32,328 bases of DNA, taken from NCBI GenBank assembly GCA_945877125.1, contig CAMCQT010000046.1:1-32328 (forward strand). Direction: 5' to 3'. The notes below the pieces were generated by a model. The model made no database searches and had not been told where the DNA came from. It saw only the letters and a program-made list of their open reading frames with translations. The position numbers and the translations under genes were made by a program. Below are positions 16,277-26,475 of this stretch, piece after piece (positions within the stretch are counted from its first letter, which is position 1; each line of letters begins with the position of its first letter). This DNA comes from Candidatus Brevifilum fermentans. Its GTDB lineage: Bacteria > Chloroflexota > Anaerolineae > Anaerolineales > Villigracilaceae.

Positions 16277-17815
16277 TCAGTTCTTTAAATAAGGTTTATT
16301 GACTTCTTCGAATTTTTCCAATAGTTCGCGCTGAAGTTCGCTGGAAATTTCAGAATTGGAATCAAAGAGGTTATTCATTTCCTCGGGATCAATTTCAAGA
16401 TCGTAAAGCTCAAATAGCGGACCGCTGTTTTTGATTTGTTCATGTCCATAATAATAGGTCAGCTTGTATTTGCCTTTAACCATCATCACAGAGGCGGGAT
16501 TTAACGTTCCATCTTCGCTTGCGGTTGCATCCAGGGCGTAAACCTTGCGGTCTGCGGGAAGCGGCGTATCGGAAAATGGCGGAAGCACAACACCTTCGAT
16601 CCATTCGGGAATTTCCCTGCCCGTGACCTTGAGCAGTGTTGGCAGAACATCCACGGCGTTGGTTGGGATATGGATATCCCTTCTTTCCTGCTGTCCTGGT
16701 TCAATGATCAACAGGGGAATTCGAACAATCGGCTCGTATAAGACAGGTGTTCTGTGTTGATAAATATTCCTTTCGAACATTTCGCCATGATCGGAGGTGA
16801 CAACGATCCATGTATTGTCGATCAACTTGCTTTCACGCAGGTAATCATAGAGTCTTCCCAGCTCTCCATCCAAATACAGAATAAATTCATCGTATTGGCG
16901 GCGCTCTCTGCCTTGAAATTGTAAATTAACCTCTCCATTTATTTCACTGAAGATACTCTTCGGCTTGTCGATATAATAATCCACTCCGTCATTCCAAAAG
17001 CGTCCAGCATAATCACGCCGTGGGCTATAAGGGTGGTGAGGAGGCAAAAAGTGAAAATAACCGAGAAATGGCTGGGGAACTGTTTCCAGTTGTGCTTTTA
17101 CCCAGTCAATACTTTGCTCCAGGAGAAAGTCGTTGCCGCTTGCTTTAGGTATACCTTCTGGAAAGAGTTGCAAAAGATTTTTTGTGATTCCTTGGCTGTA
17201 TTCTTCGTAGAGATTTGAAAAGAATAATGAGTACGCATACCCCTTTTCTTCGTTCTTCACTATTCTGTCCCACCCTACCGATGCCAGATCGTAATCTTTG
17301 GGAAAAAACCTGTCAAACGCCAGATTGTTCTTGATGAACAACTCACTTTGTGGTTTCAGGTAATCAATATCCTCGCTGAAAGTTTCAAGATGAATTTCTG
17401 CTATCGGATTGTGGGTATAAGCCAGCCGATAATAATCATCAAAAAGTCTGAATATGTTGTTCCTTCTTTTATCCTTGGCGATCTCGCTGCTTAAACGCAT
17501 TGCTCGATGTGTCCACGGATAAGTTCCAGTCAACAGGGAGGCGGTTCCTGGGGTCGTGAAATTTCCGCCCGCATAGTGCCGATGATAGACTGTCCCCTTC
17601 TCTGCCATCCTTGCCAGGTTCGGCATTGTCTCACGCTGATATCCATAGAGGGATATATTTGTTGCAGATAATGCATCAAAAACAAGAATAATCACATTTT
17701 TTGCGTCTGGATCAAGGGAAAGGGGTGGCTTTTGGATAAACCGCGAGAGATACGCGCTTGGTGCCAGAACGGTCATTAATTTTAAAAAGTCTCTTCGGTT
17801 TAGTGGTTTACTCAT
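16277..17815 (-). CDS. Second Tat-exported sulfatase-fold enzyme, Thr in nucleophile position
   Basis: 512 residues, a clear paralogue of 1694-3214. NRRDFLKLM (residues 6-14) is a twin-arginine signal. VIILVFDALS carries metal Asp47, and VTSDHGEMFE followed by a His completes the metal site. The nucleophile loop reads NFTTPGTASLLTGTYPW: T87 stands where sulfatases have Cys/Ser, and Gly/Thr replaces the Arg segment. The start at 17815 is chosen because AAAGGA lies just upstream and the Tat motif then falls at the N-terminus; the frame is open to 17863. It is monocistronic, flanked by a terminator and the end of the ilv operon. A role on cell-surface phospho- or sulfo-esters is inferred. Confidence 0.85.
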   Translation of the reverse strand: MSKPLNRRDFLKLMTVLAPSAYLSRFIQKPPLSLDPDAKNVIILVFDALSATNISLYGYQRETMPNLARMAEKGTVYHRHYAGGNFTTPGTASLLTGTYPWTHRAMRLSSEIAKDKRRNNIFRLFDDYYRLAYTHNPIAEIHLETFSEDIDYLKPQSELFIKNNLAFDRFFPKDYDLASVGWDRIVKNEEKGYAYSLFFSNLYEEYSQGITKNLLQLFPEGIPKASGNDFLLEQSIDWVKAQLETVPQPFLGYFHFLPPHHPYSPRRDYAGRFWNDGVDYYIDKPKSIFSEINGEVNLQFQGRERRQYDEFILYLDGELGRLYDYLRESKLIDNTWIVVTSDHGEMFERNIYQHRTPVLYEPIVRIPLLIIEPGQQERRDIHIPTNAVDVLPTLLKVTGREIPEWIEGVVLPPFSDTPLPADRKVYALDATASEDGTLNPASVMMVKGKYKLTYYYGHEQIKNSGPLFELYDLEIDPEEMNNLFDSNSEISSELQRELLEKFEEVNKPYLKN

Positions 17816-17884
17816 ATATTCCTTTATATCTGTACTTCGTATTAATACAATTAATAGGTGCAACTTAAACTGCTTGATATTTAC

Positions 17885-17914
17885 CAGAAGCTAGGGAGTT
17901 CTCCCTAGCTTCTG
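17885..17914 (-). terminator. Strong hairpin after ilvE, probable operon end
   Basis: CAGAAGCTAGGGA and TCCCTAGCTTCTG form a perfect 13-bp stem with a 4-nt loop, 30 nt after the ilvE stop. There is no good U-tract on either strand, so it may be a processing or weak termination hairpin. A TATAAT at 17918-17923 on the minus strand could be a -10 box for the sulfatase-fold gene. Confidence 0.5.
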
Positions 17915-17944
17915 TACATTATAACAATTATTAGCTGGTTTGTT

Positions 17945-18865
17945 TTACCCCACGTACTCGCACCAACTCTCATATTTCTCGACCTTGCCGCGGATCGCAT
18001 CGTGGTACACATCCTGGATTTTGCGCGTCACGGGACCGGTCTTGCCTTCGCCGATCTTGCGGAAATCAATTTCGCTCAAGCCGATGCACTCAGCGGCTGT
18101 TCCGCAGACGAAGACTTCGTCTGCGATGTAAAGCTGGTCACGGGAAATGGGCTGTTCCAAAATTTTGTATCCCAGGTCTTGCGCGATGGTGTGAATGGAG
18201 TGGCGTGTGATGCCTTCCAGCACCGGCGCAGTGGAAGGTGTGATGATCTTGCCATGCCGCACCAAAAATAGATTCTCACCGGTACATTCGGCGATGAAAC
18301 CTTGCGGGTCAAGCATGATCGCTTCTTCAAATCCCAATCGCACCGACTCTGTTTTTGCAAGGAAACTATTTGCGTAATTTCCCGAAATTTTTGCCTTGGT
18401 CATCATCACGTTGGGATGATGACGTGTGAACGATGAAATATTGGCGCGGATTCCTTTTGCCATGGCTTCTTCGCCAAGATAATTGCCCCATTCCCAAACT
18501 GCAATTGCCAGCGAGGGTTTTCCGCCGTCCACGGTCAAGTTCCAGCCGCCGCCGTCAAGGTACATCAACGGGCGGATATAGCAATCTTTGAAGCCATTGA
18601 CGCGCACTGTGTCTTTCACAGCCTCAACCACTTGCTCCACGGTGAACGGTATTTCACGAAAACCAAAGATGTGTGCCGAGTCAAACAAACGCTCGATGTG
18701 TTCCTTCAAGCGGAAGACTGCGGGTCCCTTCGGCGTATCGTAGGCGCGGATGCCTTCAAATACCGCCGCGCCGTAATGCAGCGCGGGTGTCAGAAAATGC
18801 AACGTCGCTTTTTCGTACGGCAACATTTCGCCGTTCATCCAGATGAATTTCGATTCCATGCCCAT
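17945..18865 (-). CDS. ilvE: Branched-chain amino acid aminotransferase
   Basis: 306 residues, class IV PLP-dependent transaminase. It makes valine, leucine and isoleucine from the 2-oxo acids with glutamate as donor. HYGAAVFEGIRAY (about 30-42) is the substrate-pocket motif. K159 in KAKISGNYANS is the Schiff-base lysine. ECTGENLFLV and GITRHSI match the PLP-phosphate region of the family. AAGGAG lies 10 nt before the ATG; a second in-frame ATG is two codons on. It is the last gene of the operon, 78 nt after leuB, with a heptad-repeat hairpin in the gap. Confidence 0.96.
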   Translation of the reverse strand: MGMESKFIWMNGEMLPYEKATLHFLTPALHYGAAVFEGIRAYDTPKGPAVFRLKEHIERLFDSAHIFGFREIPFTVEQVVEAVKDTVRVNGFKDCYIRPLMYLDGGGWNLTVDGGKPSLAIAVWEWGNYLGEEAMAKGIRANISSFTRHHPNVMMTKAKISGNYANSFLAKTESVRLGFEEAIMLDPQGFIAECTGENLFLVRHGKIITPSTAPVLEGITRHSIHTIAQDLGYKILEQPISRDQLYIADEVFVCGTAAECIGLSEIDFRKIGEGKTGPVTRKIQDVYHDAIRGKVEKYESWCEYVG

Positions 18866-18882
18866 GACTTAATTTCTCCTTA

Positions 18883-18965
18883 AATGCAAAATGTAGAATG
18901 TAGAATGCAGAATGATTTGAAGGGGCAGAAAATTCTGCCTTCTTTATTCTGCATTCTGCATTTTA
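18883..18965. repeat. GCAGAAT heptad inverted repeat between leuB and ilvE
   Basis: AATGCAA, AATGTAG, AATGTAG, AATGCAG run in 7-bp steps from 18883. After a CAGAATTTTCTG-like centre the complementary ATTCTGCATTCTGCATTTT follows at about 18945-18964. The right arm covers the leuB stop and the codons for its last residues (KMQNAE). Confidence 0.8.
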
Positions 18966-20026
18966 TTGATGATCTCATCCGCCATTTGACGGGTGGATAA
19001 TTTGCCGCCGATGTCTGCGGTGCGTGCGCCGTTGCTGATGGTTGCTTCGACGGCTGATTCAATCGCGGCGGCTTCGGCTTCCAACTTCAATGAATAACGC
19101 AGCAACATGGCGGTGGATAGGATTGTCCCCGTTGGATTGGCGATTCCCTTGCCTGCAATATCCGGTGCGGATCCGTGAATCGGTTCGTACAACCCGACGC
19201 CTGACGCGTCGTTCATGCGGCCCAAACTGGCAGAGGGCAACATCCCCATCGAGCCTGCCAGTACCGAGGCTTCATCTGTCAGGATGTCGCCGAACATGTT
19301 TTCAGTGACCACCACATCCATCCACGCCGGACCCGTTATCAGCCGCATGGATGCGGTGTCCACCAGCATGTGATCGAGTTCCACATCAGGATTCTCTTTT
19401 CCAACTTGAGTCGCGATCTGCCGCCACAAGCGCGAGGATTCCAGCACGTTGGCTTTATCCACCGAGGTGACTTTTTTCTTGCGACCTTTCGCCAGTTTGA
19501 AAGCCAGTTCCACCACGCGCCGGATTTCGTAATCGTAATATTCGAGCGTGTCCACGGCGCGCTCGCGGTCGTCTTTGATGTCGCGTCCCTTGGGCCAGCC
19601 GAAGTACAAGCCGCCCGTCAGTTCGCGCACCACGAGGATATCCACGCCCTGCAATTTCTCAGGCTTGAGCGGAGACCATTCCATCAGCGCGGGATGCACT
19701 TTGACGGGGCGCAAATTTGCAAAGACGCCGAGACCTTTTCGCAAAGCAAGCAGACCGCGCTCAGGGCGGTCTTTGGCGGCGGGGTCATCCCATTTGGGAC
19801 CGCCCACCGCGCCCAGCAAAACCGCATCCGCAGACTGGCAATCGGCGAGCGTTTCATCAGTCAGCGACGAGCCATATTTATCAATCGAACAGCCGCCCAT
19901 CAGGCGTTCTTTGTATTCGAAAGTGTGATTATATTTGCTGGCGATAAAGTCCAGCACGCGCACAGCTTCGCCGACCACTTCAGGTCCGATGCCGTCGCCG
20001 GGGAGGAGGGTGATTTTTGATTTCAT
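18944..20026 (-). CDS. leuB: 3-isopropylmalate dehydrogenase
   Basis: 360 residues, normal length. It oxidises and decarboxylates 3-isopropylmalate with NAD in leucine synthesis, and can act on the 3-methylmalate of the citramalate route. [11 protein letters not shown] at the N-terminus, [10 protein letters not shown] (about 135-144), and the Asp-rich metal loop [21 protein letters not shown] are the family signatures. [14 protein letters not shown] is the NAD-binding loop. The last residues KMQNAE are written in repeat-type sequence, so the natural C-terminus may have been changed by the repeat. It follows cimA with an 80-nt gap. Confidence 0.96.
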   Translation of the reverse strand: MKSKITLLPGDGIGPEVVGEAVRVLDFIASKYNHTFEYKERLMGGCSIDKYGSSLTDETLADCQSADAVLLGAVGGPKWDDPAAKDRPERGLLALRKGLGVFANLRPVKVHPALMEWSPLKPEKLQGVDILVVRELTGGLYFGWPKGRDIKDDRERAVDTLEYYDYEIRRVVELAFKLAKGRKKKVTSVDKANVLESSRLWRQIATQVGKENPDVELDHMLVDTASMRLITGPAWMDVVVTENMFGDILTDEASVLAGSMGMLPSASLGRMNDASGVGLYEPIHGSAPDIAGKGIANPTGTILSTAMLLRYSLKLEAEAAAIESAVEATISNGARTADIGGKLSTRQMADEIINKMQNAE

Positions 20027-20037
20027 AATTTCCGGTT

Positions 20038-20106
20038 TCCAATTTTGGATTTGTGATTTTGGATTTTGGATTGTTTCATCCTTTATCCTTCATCATTCAT
20101 CCTTTT
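20038..20106. repeat. GGATTTT / CATCCTT heptad repeat between cimA and leuB
   Basis: Two 7-bp-periodic blocks: GGATTTG, GATTTTGGATTTTGGATT on the left and CATCCTT, TATCCTT, CATCATT, CATCC on the right, ending at the cimA stop. The two arms are only partly complementary. Confidence 0.65.
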
Positions 20107-21663
<1,557 letters not shown>

Positions 21664-21678
21664 AGGTTACCTATTTCA

Positions 21679-21739
21679 AATGCAGAATGAGGAATGAGGA
21701 ATTTTATTCTGCATTCTGCATTCATCATTCTGCATTTTC
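21679..21739. repeat. GCAGAAT heptad inverted repeat between leuD and cimA
   Basis: GCAGAAT GAGGAAT GAGGAAT on the left, then TTCTGCA TTCTGCA TTCATCA TTCTGCA on the right, in strict 7-bp steps. The right arm covers the leuD stop and its last codons (ENAE). Confidence 0.8.
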
Positions 21740-22306
21740 GTACGCTGCAATTTCCTTCTCGAACCCAAGGATGTAGCCGAGTTCGTCCACGCCGTTGAGC
21801 AAACAAGTTTTGTTGAACGCGTCGATCGGGAAGGTGACCGAACCCCCAGGGAAGGACAATGTCTGGGTCGCCAGATCAACTGTCAGCTCGGCGCGGGGCG
21901 CTTCTTCCACCAGGTCAAAAAGCATCTTGTGCGTCGCATCATCCACGATGATCGGAATGAGTCCATTCTTCAAAGAGTTGTTGCGGAAGATGTCGGCGAA
22001 AGAGGTGGATATGACGGCGCGGAAGCCGTAGCTGGTCAGCGCCCAGGGAGCGTGCTCGCGGCTTGATCCGCACCCGAAGTTGTCACCCGCGAGGAGGATT
22101 TTGCAACCCGCTGATTCTGGCTGGTTGATGATGAAGTCGGGTTTGATGGATTTGTCGTCGTTATAGCGCCAGTTGAAAAAAAGCGCGTCTGCGAGATTGT
22201 TCTTGTCGGTGACTTTCAAGAACTGCGCGGGGATGATCTGATCCGTGTCAATATCGTTGACCGGCAGAGGCATGACGCGCGAGGTAAGTGTTGTGAAATT
22301 TGCCAT
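21725..22306 (-). CDS. leuD: 3-isopropylmalate dehydratase small subunit
   Basis: 193 residues, the bacterial (E. coli-like) length. It forms the swivelling domain that completes the LeuC active site for isomerising 2- to 3-isopropylmalate, and citramalate to 3-methylmalate. NDIDTDQIIPAQFLK and GDNFGCGSSREHAPWAL are the family signatures. AAGGA lies before the ATG. It should be co-transcribed with leuC, but an opposite-strand HNH gene of about 720 nt lies between them. The C-terminal ENAE is coded in a heptad repeat. Confidence 0.96.
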   Translation of the reverse strand: MANFTTLTSRVMPLPVNDIDTDQIIPAQFLKVTDKNNLADALFFNWRYNDDKSIKPDFIINQPESAGCKILLAGDNFGCGSSREHAPWALTSYGFRAVISTSFADIFRNNSLKNGLIPIIVDDATHKMLFDLVEEAPRAELTVDLATQTLSFPGGSVTFPIDAFNKTCLLNGVDELGYILGFEKEIAAYENAE

Positions 22307-22376
22307 AGGTTTTCCTTCTTAAAAAGTTAGTTTATACTTATTTTTATCTCTTACATTTTTGCCCAAGGAGTGGACA

Positions 22377-23093
22377 ATGGCGATCGTGTATCAAAACAAT
22401 GTTGCTGGAAAAATCTGCATAAACCCTGAATGTGGCTGGAAACCACTAAGTGAGTTTCATCCAAGAAGATTGCTTGGCATACCCGTTGGTGATGGCTATA
22501 AATCTCGTTGCAGAGATTGCGCCAACGCTCAGGGACGTGCTGAATATGCCACAAGCATAGAAAAATACAGAGCTACTCAACAAAAATACGTCGAGGCAAA
22601 CAAGGGGCGTTATCAAGAACTAAAACGTGCTCATCAAAAAGCAAACCCTGAAAAGTATGATGAAGCAACCCGCAAATACTGGGAAACACACAGCGAAGAA
22701 ATAAAAACCAGAGCGCGAGAACGTCGTCAACTAGACCTGGAACACTACCGCGAGATTGGGCGAAATTCTTATGAACATCATGCGGAAGAACGCCGCAGAT
22801 ACTCATTGGAGTATTACAAACTTAATCCCGAAAAATCAGTTGCGGCAACAAACCGCCGTCGGGCATTAAAACTTGCTGCTGGCGGTTCCCACACCGAAGA
22901 AGAGTGGCTGGAGTTGAAAACCTTTTACAACTTCAAATGTCTTCGGTGTGGAGAGCAAGAACCAGATATTAAGTTGACTCGCGACCATGTTGTTCCTTTG
23001 ACCAAGGGCGGTACAGATTCAATTGATAATGTTCAACCGCTATGTGCTCGTTGTAATAGCAAAAAGAACAACAAGCATATTGACTATCGTTGA
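22377..23093 (+). CDS. HNH endonuclease, inserted antisense inside the leu operon
   Basis: 238 residues. The N-terminal zinc finger uses C14, C19, C45 and C48. The middle (about 60-165) is a highly charged Tyr/Glu/Arg/Lys-rich helical region with loosely repeated NPEKY-like units, likely a DNA-binding rod. The C-terminal HNH domain has C188/C191, DHVVPL (H204), DN (N218), C223/C226, N227 and H234. Such stand-alone HNH proteins are common in phages and homing elements. The ATG at 22377 has AAGGAG 6 nt upstream; a TTG at 22359 is less likely. It is the only plus-strand gene within the operon, is more AT-rich than its neighbours, and its stop is 1 nt from the leuC stop, all of which suggest later insertion. 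Confidence 0.9.
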   Translation: MAIVYQNNVAGKICINPECGWKPLSEFHPRRLLGIPVGDGYKSRCRDCANAQGRAEYATSIEKYRATQQKYVEANKGRYQELKRAHQKANPEKYDEATRKYWETHSEEIKTRARERRQLDLEHYREIGRNSYEHHAEERRRYSLEYYKLNPEKSVAATNRRRALKLAAGGSHTEEEWLELKTFYNFKCLRCGEQEPDIKLTRDHVVPLTKGGTDSIDNVQPLCARCNSKKNNKHIDYR

Positions 23094-23094
23094 T

Positions 23095-24498
23095 TTATTC
23101 CAACATGGTGCGCGGGTCGGTTACGACTCCATTAATGGCAATCGCCGCCGCAGTAACAGGGCTTACAAGAAATGAGCGTGAGCCTTTCCCTTGTCGTCCT
23201 TCAAAATTTCGGTTGGATGTGCTGGCGCAATATTGACCTACAGGAATTACATCTGCATTCATTGCGATACACGACGAACACCCAGACTCACGCCATTCAC
23301 CGCCTGCTTCTTTGAAAATTTTGTCCAAACCTTCAAGTTCGGCTTGTTTCTTAACATCTTGTGAACCAGGAACGATCATGAGACGCAGTCCATCTGCAAC
23401 CTTGCGGCCTTTCAACATGGCGGCGGCTAAACGCAAATCCGAGATGCGTGAGTTGGTGCAACTGCCGATGAAGACCACGTCTACTTTTTTGCCGAGCAGA
23501 GATTGACCTGGCTCCAAGCCCATGTATTTGAGCGCTTTTTCAAACGCGGCTTTTTGCGAAGGCTCGCTAAATGATTCGGTGCTGGGCACATGGTCTGTGA
23601 TTTTCATGCCCATGCCGGGATTTGTGCCGTAGGTAATCATCGGCTCAAGTTCGGAGGCATCGAGTGTGATGCTCTTGTCGTAGACCGCGCCTTCGTCGCT
23701 GGGCAATGTTTTCCAGTAGGCAACGGCTTTGTCCCAGTCTGCGCCTTGCGGAGCGAACTCGCGGCCTTTGAGATATTCGAAGGTTGTTTCGTCGGGGGCG
23801 ATCATGCCTGCGCGTGCGCCGCCTTCGATGGACATATTGCAGATGGTCATGCGCTGTTCCATCGTCAGCCCGCGGATGGCTTCGCCGGTGAATTCAAAAA
23901 CGTGACCCGTGCCGCCGCCGACACCGATCCTGGCGATCAACGCGAGGATAATATCCTTGGCAGAAACGCCCTTGGATAAAGTCCCATTCACGCGGACTTC
24001 GTAAGTCTTCGGTTTGTTTTGCAAAAGACATTGCGTGGCGAGGACATGCTCCACTTCGGAGGTGCCGATGCCGAATGCCAGCGCGCCAAACGCACCGTGT
24101 GTGGCCGTGTGACTGTCGCCGCAGACGATGGTCATGCCAGGTTGGGTGCGCCCCAGTTCAGGTCCGATGACGTGGACGATGCCGCGGTGCGGACTGGTCA
24201 TGCCGTGCAGGGTGATGCCGAATTCGGCGGCGTTGGTTTCCATCTGCTTGATCTGTGCCGCAGCCATCGCATCTGCAATCGGGACGCTAACCGGTGTGGT
24301 CGGGATGGAGTGATCCATGGTGGCAAGAGTTTTATCGGGGCGGCGGACTTTGAGTCCGCGCTCGCGCAGACCGGTGAAGGCTTGCGGCGAGGTGACTTCA
24401 TGCACGAGGTGCAGGTCAATGTAGAGGACAGCGGGAGAGGCAGGTTGTTCAGCGACAACGTGCGAGTCCCAGATTTTTTGGAGTAGAGTTTTTGGCAT
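23095..24498 (-). CDS. leuC: 3-isopropylmalate dehydratase large subunit
   Basis: 467 residues, the length of the E. coli-type enzyme. It is an aconitase-superfamily [4Fe-4S] protein: C347 in FIGSCTNSR and C407/C410 in SGCSSC are the cluster ligands. [20 protein letters not shown] is another family signature. With LeuD it isomerises isopropylmalate, and in the CimA route citramalate. The Shine-Dalgarno sequence is poor, and a TCATTGCGAG palindrome lies just upstream, between it and the small ORF, so the original ribosome site may have been displaced. Confidence 0.96.
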   Translation of the reverse strand: MPKTLLQKIWDSHVVAEQPASPAVLYIDLHLVHEVTSPQAFTGLRERGLKVRRPDKTLATMDHSIPTTPVSVPIADAMAAAQIKQMETNAAEFGITLHGMTSPHRGIVHVIGPELGRTQPGMTIVCGDSHTATHGAFGALAFGIGTSEVEHVLATQCLLQNKPKTYEVRVNGTLSKGVSAKDIILALIARIGVGGGTGHVFEFTGEAIRGLTMEQRMTICNMSIEGGARAGMIAPDETTFEYLKGREFAPQGADWDKAVAYWKTLPSDEGAVYDKSITLDASELEPMITYGTNPGMGMKITDHVPSTESFSEPSQKAAFEKALKYMGLEPGQSLLGKKVDVVFIGSCTNSRISDLRLAAAMLKGRKVADGLRLMIVPGSQDVKKQAELEGLDKIFKEAGGEWRESGCSSCIAMNADVIPVGQYCASTSNRNFEGRQGKGSRSFLVSPVTAAAIAINGVVTDPRTMLE

Positions 24499-24511
24499 AG
24501 GATTTTATTAT

Positions 24512-24599
24512 GTCATTGCGAGGAGGATGCTCTCCCCGACGAAGCAATCTCCAACAGTGTGGGGATTGCTTCGTCGCAAAGAACGCTCCTCGCAATGAC
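24512..24599. repeat. TCATTGCGAG dispersed palindromic element
   Basis: GTCATTGCGAGGA at the left end is complementary to TCCTCGCAATGAC at the right end. Inside, GACGAAGCAATC pairs with GATTGCTTCGTC. This type of near-perfect palindrome is a widespread bacterial dispersed repeat as I remember it. It separates the small ORF from leuC and has no coding role. Confidence 0.8.
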
Positions 24600-24603
24600 G
24601 TGA

Positions 24604-24750
24604 TTAACTTTCAGCGGAGTCGTCTGCTTCCGAAGCAGGATCATTTTGAGGCGCGGATGCAAACACGCTGGTGTCCCATCCACTGGGAATGGTCTGTGGT
24701 TCGGGGAAGGGGTTTCGGATATCGTTTTGATTTTCATTTTGAGTATTCAT
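24604..24750 (-). CDS. 48-residue small ORF between leuA and leuC, function unknown
   Basis: Begins MNTQNENQNDIRNPFPEP and ends in an acidic tail (EADDSAES). It is rich in Asn, Gln, Pro and Asp, with a single central segment IPSGWDTSVFA, and looks disordered. AAAAGGA lies 8 nt before the ATG, which itself is 15 nt after the leuA stop, so it is placed like a real operon gene. It has no similarity I recognise. A longer overlapping frame on the same strand has no ribosome site and runs into the palindrome. The evidence is start-site quality and position only. Confidence 0.5.
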   Translation of the reverse strand: MNTQNENQNDIRNPFPEPQTIPSGWDTSVFASAPQNDPASEADDSAES

Positions 24751-24765
24751 GGCTTTTTCCTTTTG

Positions 24766-26403
24766 CTATCCAAGCATCACGCCGAAATCATTATGCACAG
24801 CCTGTGTGCCTTCGGTCGTGGCGATGATCAATTTATTAATTGCGTTAATGTACGCTTTGGCGCTGGCGACGATAATGTCGGTGTCTGCGCCGTGTCCGCC
24901 GTAGACGCGGGCGTAGGTCAATTCGCTTTGCGCGTCCATCAACTGCTGGCTATCGTCCTCGCTCTTAATGCGGACGGTGACTTCGCCGAGCGCGTCAATG
25001 CCTTCGGTCACAGCATGGACGTTGAACTCGAGTAATTTGCACGGCGTTTTGACAATAGCATCAATCGCTTTGTAAGCGGCATCCACGGGACCCGTGCCCA
25101 TCGAAGCAAAATTATGAATGACCTGATCGGGACCGCGCAAGCGGACAGTTGCGGTGGGCATTCCCAAAGTTCCGCATGAAACCTGCAAGCCTTCGAGATG
25201 AAAAACGTCACGCGGACGATAGAACTCATCGGCGATCAGCGCTTCGAGATCTGCATCGGTGATGACCTTCTTGCGGTCGGCCAATTCTTTGAAACGCGTG
25301 AATGCTTTGTTGAGTTCGTCGTCGTCGAGCGAATGTCCCATCAACGCAAGGCGCGAGCGCAAGGCGGCGCGACCAGAATGTTTGCCCATCACCAACGTGG
25401 TTTGATTCACGCCCACATCTTCGGGTCGCATGATCTCGTACGTGGTTTGGTGTTTCAACATTCCATCTTGATGAATGCCCGCTTCGTGCGCGAAAGCATT
25501 TGCGCCGACGATGGCTTTGTTCGGCTGAACCACGATGCCCGTGTAATTGCTGACCAATTTGCTGACGCGCGAAAGTTGCTGCGTTTCAATTCCCGTTTCG
25601 AGGTTGAAGATCGGGTGGCGCGTTTTGAGGGTCATCACCACTTCTTCGAGCGAGGTATTTCCTGCGCGTTCGCCGATGCCGTTGATGGTCACCTCAGCCT
25701 GACGCGCGCCGGCCTGAATCCCAGCTAACGCGTTGGCGGTTGCGAGTCCCAGATCATCGTGGCAATGCACCGAAACCGTGATGCCTTCGTGCATTCCGGG
25801 CGTGTGTTTCATGATGCCGTCGATCAACTTGAAATATTCGTCGGGCGTGGTGTAGCCGACCGTGTCGGGAATATTCAACGTGGTCGCGCCAGACTTAATG
25901 GCTTCGCCCAGCACGACATACAAAAATTCAGGGTCAGAGCGGCCCGCATCTTCGGGGCTGAATTCCACGTCGGCGCACAGTGACCGCGCGTACGCGACCA
26001 TCTCCGAAACACGCTGCACAACTTCCTCAGGATCCATCTTGAGTTTGTGCTTCATGTGAATCGCCGACGTGGCCAGGAAAGTATGGATGCGCGGCTTCTG
26101 CGCGTCCTTGACCGCTTCCCATGATTTATCAATATCGGATTTATTTGCCCGCGCCAGTCCAGCGACGACAGGAACCTTCGCACCTGGATCACCCTTGGGC
26201 GGGTTGCCAATCTCGACAGCGATTCGTCGGACGGCTTCCAGATCGTCGGGCGAAGCGGCGGGGAAGCCGGCTTCGATAATATCCACGCCCATGCGCGCCA
26301 GTGACCGGGCCACTTCCAGCTTTTCAGCCGAGGTCATCGTCGCACCCGGCGACTGTTCGCCGTCACGTAATGTTGTGTCGAAAATTTTGACGTAATTGCT
26401 CAT
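24766..26403 (-). CDS. leuA: 2-isopropylmalate synthase
   Basis: 545 residues. It condenses acetyl-CoA and 2-oxoisovalerate, the committed step of leucine synthesis. [13 protein letters not shown] (8-20) and [16 protein letters not shown] are typical of Leu[18 protein letters not shown] holds the zinc HxH, and [16 protein letters not shown] is the second family motif. The last 130 or so residues form the leucine-sensing regulatory domain, so feedback inhibition by leucine is expected. AGGAG lies 5 nt before the ATG. It follows ilvC with a 68-nt gap holding a heptad repeat. Confidence 0.96.
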   Translation of the reverse strand: MSNYVKIFDTTLRDGEQSPGATMTSAEKLEVARSLARMGVDIIEAGFPAASPDDLEAVRRIAVEIGNPPKGDPGAKVPVVAGLARANKSDIDKSWEAVKDAQKPRIHTFLATSAIHMKHKLKMDPEEVVQRVSEMVAYARSLCADVEFSPEDAGRSDPEFLYVVLGEAIKSGATTLNIPDTVGYTTPDEYFKLIDGIMKHTPGMHEGITVSVHCHDDLGLATANALAGIQAGARQAEVTINGIGERAGNTSLEEVVMTLKTRHPIFNLETGIETQQLSRVSKLVSNYTGIVVQPNKAIVGANAFAHEAGIHQDGMLKHQTTYEIMRPEDVGVNQTTLVMGKHSGRAALRSRLALMGHSLDDDELNKAFTRFKELADRKKVITDADLEALIADEFYRPRDVFHLEGLQVSCGTLGMPTATVRLRGPDQVIHNFASMGTGPVDAAYKAIDAIVKTPCKLLEFNVHAVTEGIDALGEVTVRIKSEDDSQQLMDAQSELTYARVYGGHGADTDIIVASAKAYINAINKLIIATTEGTQAVHNDFGVMLG

Positions 26404-26418
26404 ACGAACTCCTAAAGT

Positions 26419-26475
26419 TGGTAATTGGTAATTAGAGATTGGAGATTAAATTACCAATTACCAATCTCTAATTAC
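26419..26475. repeat. GGTAATT heptad inverted repeat between ilvC and leuA
   Basis: GGTAATT GGTAATT AGAGATT GGAGATT on the left and AATTACC AATTACC AATCTCT AATTAC on the right. GTAATTAGAGATTGG (26428-26442) is the exact complement of 26461-26475. The right arm covers the ilvC stop codon. Confidence 0.85.

Noticed and set aside
17885-17914. Firm intrinsic terminator on either strand
   Set aside because: The stem is perfect but no U-tract follows on either strand, so it is kept only as a probable operon-end hairpin with moderate confidence.
19370-20020. 216-codon plus-strand open frame
   Set aside because: Antisense to leuB with no recognisable domain; a shadow of the real gene.
22359-23093. 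TTG start for the HNH gene at 22359
   Set aside because: The AAGGAG site lies inside that extension, 6 nt before the ATG at 22377, so the ATG is the better start.
24513-24737. 74-codon minus-strand frame overlapping the 48-residue small ORF
   Set aside because: Its ATG has no good ribosome site and its 3' half is made of the TCATTGCGAG palindrome. The other frame has the better start.
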